64,000 bases of DNA from Clostridiales bacterium (lineage in GTDB: Bacteria; Bacillota; Clostridia; Christensenellales; Borkfalkiaceae). The position numbers and the translations under genes were made by a program. Location: assembly GCA_015069615.1 (NCBI GenBank), contig SVIF01000002.1, positions 23,643 through 87,642 of the forward strand. The letters run 5' to 3'. Under the pieces are notes generated by a model, which saw only the letters and a program-made list of their open reading frames with translations, was not told where the DNA came from and ran no database searches. Positions 63,007-64,000 of the stretch are shown here, piece by piece; the first letter of the stretch is position 1, and each line of letters opens with the position of its first letter.

Positions 63007-64000
63007 TTGGGGCAAGGAAAGTGTGGTCCGGATTATTTTTTGGCGGTTGCGGTAATTGCACTTGCACTTTTTGGTATCGTTATGATATATTCGGCAAGTC
63101 ATTATACTGCGAAAGAAACGTACGGGGACGCCTTTTTCTTTGTTAAAAAACAATGCGTAGGGGTTGCGGGTGGCATTGCGCTTTTCGTAATTTTTTCGCT
63201 GTGTGATTATCACCATCTAAAAAAGTTCGCCCTTCCGTTATATCTTGTCGGTGTGGTTTTGTTGGTTATGGTTTTTGTTCCCGGAATTTCAAAGGAAAGT
63301 TACGGGGCAAAACGTTGGATTCGTTTGTTTGGGTTTACCGTTCAACCCAGTGAAATCGCCAAATTTACGTACATATTGTTTTTTGCAACGCACGCATCAA
63401 AAAAACCGGGTAGAATTTATACTTTTCGTGGAATGTTATTGCCCTTATTTGCTGGCGCCGTCTATCTAATTTTAATTTTATTAGAACCAAATTTATCCAT
63501 CACGGTTTGCTTTGCTCTTTTAATTTTTGCTCTGCTATTTTTAGGGGGAACCAAGTTTCGCAATTTAGCATATTTAATGGTTCCAGCTTTGTTAGCGGTA
63601 CCCCTTTTAATCATAGCAGAACCCTATCGGTTAAAGCGTCTTTCCGCTTTCTTAGACCCGTGGGCAGCGCCAAAAGGGGAAGGGTATCAACTTTTACAGT
63701 CCCTTTATGCAATAGGCAGTGGCGGTTGGTTTGGCGTTGGGCTTTTCCGTTCTAGGCAAAAATTTCGTTTTTTACCTTTTGCTGAGTCGGATTTTATTCT
63801 TTCGGTGATTGCGGAAGAGTTAGGCTTTGTTGGAACGGCGATGGTTTTTATTTTAATCGGATTTATTATTTACCGTGGTTTTTTAATTGCAAAGCGAAGT
63901 AAAGATTATTTTGGCTTTCTGCTTTCTTTAGGTATCACGATAATTTTTGCCGTGCAAAGTATCGTTAACGCGTTAGTGGTAACGGGGGTTAACATCAGTT
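63007..64000 (+). CDS. ftsW: FtsW/RodA/SpoVE-family glycosyltransferase (3' end missing)
   Basis: About 331 residues are visible before the window ends. It is a SEDS protein: IVMIYSASHY at the end of helix 1, GAKRWI with the following VQPSEIAKF, the LLEPNLSI region, then the GEGYQLLQSLYAIGSGGWFG loop and the ESDFILSVIAEELGF motif. The start is best placed at TTG 63007, 9 bp after AAAGG and 5 bp after the murD stop. An ATG at 62959 inside murD is an alternative. It polymerises lipid II at the septum with the PBP. Confidence 0.93.
   Translation, partial: MGQGKCGPDYFLAVAVIALALFGIVMIYSASHYTAKETYGDAFFFVKKQCVGVAGGIALFVIFSLCDYHHLKKFALPLYLVGVVLLVMVFVPGISKESYGAKRWIRLFGFTVQPSEIAKFTYILFFATHASKKPGRIYTFRGMLLPLFAGAVYLILILLEPNLSITVCFALLIFALLFLGGTKFRNLAYLMVPALLAVPLLIIAEPYRLKRLSAFLDPWAAPKGEGYQLLQSLYAIGSGGWFGVGLFRSRQKFRFLPFAESDFILSVIAEELGFVGTAMVFILIGFIIYRGFLIAKRSKDYFGFLLSLGITIIFAVQSIVNALVVTGVNIS

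Overview
The window looks like chromosome from a Gram-positive, spore-forming member of the Clostridia, probably an uncultured gut-type lineage. The evidence is Bacillus/Clostridium-like gene order (ytxC-thrS, infC-rpmI-rplT, ruvCAB-queA-tgt-yajC-secDF, recJ-relA-hemZ, rpsO-pnp-ylxY-M16 peptidase, rpsT/gpr, and mraZ through ftsW), two T-box leaders, an L20-type leader, RNase Y, and sporulation-associated genes (gpr, a YtxC-like gene, a YlxY-like gene, an FtsK/SpoIIIE translocase). Most genes are housekeeping, on the plus strand and tightly packed. I see no prophage, insertion sequence, CRISPR array, tRNA or rRNA.

Region 1 (1-6640, minus strand) is a cell-surface sugar operon. It encodes glucose-1-phosphate cytidylyltransferase, CDP-glucose 4,6-dehydratase, the PMP/iron-sulfur 3-dehydrase RfbH, an SDR reductase with a changed catalytic motif, and a TPP enzyme cut by the window edge. 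A GtrA-like flippase and an HpcH/HpaI aldolase come first in the operon. The set suggests a CDP-3,6-dideoxyhexose, possibly carbon-branched like yersiniose. A divergent multi-spanning membrane protein resembling lipid-linked-sugar glycosyltransferases follows (6811-8190).

Region 2 (8200-14200) holds a YtxC-like gene, thrS behind a T-box with an ACC (Thr) specifier, infC (AUU start) with a leader attenuator, rpmI, rplT, a SpoU-type RNA methyltransferase and yebC.

Region 3 (14230-17010, minus strand) is a compact sugar-catabolic operon: an XRE repressor domain fused to a PfkB sugar kinase, a D-lyxose/D-mannose isomerase and a class II aldolase. It is read from a near-consensus promoter flanked by two exactly inverted 12-bp arms. 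A possible rod-shaped structured RNA lies beyond it (17048-17280).

Region 4 (17360-45000) contains recombination, tRNA queuosine, Sec, stringent-response, heme, ribosome/RNA-decay, DNA-translocation, lipid and recA/rny genes. Region 5 (45000-53200) has an HNH protein, an asymmetric heterodimeric ABC exporter, an acyl-ACP thioesterase, glyA, a stand-alone TrpB2 behind a Trp (TGG) T-box, and rpsT. Region 6 (53300-64000) has gpr, murI and the division/cell-wall cluster mraZ-rsmH-ftsL-like-PBP-murE-mraY-murD-ftsW. Several genes there start with UUG, and the PBP can only start at AUU, with an ideal ribosome binding site.

The observations I rate highest are the XRE-PfkB operon with its palindromic operator, the AUU start of the division PBP alongside infC, and the CDP-sugar cluster containing a TPP enzyme. 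All calls come from reading sequence and motifs; no database search was run.
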